DNA of 6,074 nucleotides, taken from assembly GCA_004296815.1 (NCBI GenBank), contig SCVT01000129.1, forward strand, positions 1-6,074, read 5' to 3'. The stretch comes from Reyranella sp. (lineage in GTDB: Bacteria; Pseudomonadota; Alphaproteobacteria; Reyranellales; Reyranellaceae). Below are positions 5,810 to 6,074 of the stretch, piece by piece. The stretch's first letter is position 1. The number at the start of each line of letters is the position of its first letter. Made by a program: the position numbers and the translations under genes. The notes under the pieces were generated by a model. That model saw only the letters and a list, made by a program, of their open reading frames with translations, was not told the origin of the DNA and searched no databases.

Positions 5810-6061
5810 CTAGGGGCCCGAGACGACGAGGAGATACTGCGTCAGCTGGGTGACGGAGCCGCGCTGCGTGCCGACCACGGTCTGCAGGGCCTCGAGAGGC
5901 CGGGAAAGATCGAAGACGCCCGTCACCCGCCGGGTGGCAAGGGCGCGATCGCGCAGCACGATGGCGCCGGGATGATGGCGGCCGAGCTCCTCGACAACCT
6001 CGCCCAGCGTCGCACCGTCGACGATGAGGCGACGCTCGCGCCACGCCGCGACATCGTCGGG
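5810..6061 (-). CDS. FecR family anti-sigma/regulator, C-terminal part only
   Basis: The 83 visible C-terminal residues show the conserved end of FecR proteins: DDVAAWRERRLIVDGATL, then EVVEELGRHHPGAIVLRD, and RRVTGVFDLSRPLEALQTVV. FecR is a single-pass inner-membrane protein. Its periplasmic C-terminal part receives the signal from the STN domain of a TonB receptor and controls a cognate FecI-type ECF sigma factor. The visible region corresponds to that C-terminal signalling part, which has an STN-like fold in the family. The N-terminal anti-sigma region, the membrane helix and most of the FecR domain lie beyond the right edge. The frame stays open to 6073, but codons beyond 6061 come from adapter sequence and should not be counted as protein. 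The gene directly precedes the STN-bearing receptor, 138 nt away, which is the usual fecR-fecA order; a fecI-like gene is expected upstream. Confidence 0.88.
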   Translation of the reverse strand, partial: PDDVAAWRERRLIVDGATLGEVVEELGRHHPGAIVLRDRALATRRVTGVFDLSRPLEALQTVVGTQRGSVTQLTQYLLVVSGP

Positions 6062-6074
6062 AGATCGGAAGAGC
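6062..6074 (+). other. Illumina sequencing adapter remnant at contig end
   Basis: The last 13 bases are AGATCGGAAGAGC, identical to the common start of the Illumina TruSeq adapter, in the orientation expected for read-through off the end of an insert. Its exact position at the window terminus makes natural occurrence very unlikely. It is best read as untrimmed adapter assembled onto the contig end, interrupting the fecR-like gene. Confidence 0.93.

Overview
This window is a fragment of a GC-rich proteobacterial genome, most likely an alphaproteobacterium (the exact taxon cannot be fixed from the sequence). It carries one iron/siderophore-acquisition locus with every gene on the minus strand. 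Its right edge is an assembly artefact: the last 13 bases match the Illumina TruSeq adapter, so the window almost certainly ends at a contig end.

In transcription order (right to left) the layout is as follows. The C-terminal part of a FecR-type anti-sigma regulator runs 6061-5810. A 138-bp regulatory gap follows, holding a Fur-box-like palindrome and a possible iron-starvation ECF promoter. Next is an 823-residue TonB-dependent siderophore receptor with an N-terminal STN signalling domain (5671-3200). It is followed by a small three-helix DUF3649 membrane protein (3192-2878), a 518-residue PepSY-TM protein of the PiuB/FoxB-like ferrisiderophore reductase type (2876-1320), and a secreted DUF4198 protein with a predicted mature N-terminal His-His (1323-616). 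A 111-bp gap then precedes a second, diverged DUF3649 paralogue (504-208) and the start of a DUF3325 membrane protein that runs off the left edge (191-<1).

The genes from receptor to DUF4198 are packed tightly: 7-nt and 1-nt gaps, then a 4-nt ATGA overlap. The last two genes are 16 nt apart. This looks like a single operon, with a possible internal promoter in the 111-bp gap.

Inferred working model: ferric-siderophore binding to the outer-membrane receptor is signalled through its STN domain to FecR and an unseen FecI-type sigma factor. The receptor imports the chelate. The PepSY-TM protein, probably heme-bearing, reduces the iron at the inner membrane, helped by the small membrane proteins and the periplasmic DUF4198 protein. 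No ABC importer or siderophore biosynthesis gene is visible. The family composition is known from iron-uptake loci. The less ordinary points are the two different DUF3649 paralogues, DUF4198 inserted between them, and the regulatory layout upstream of the receptor.
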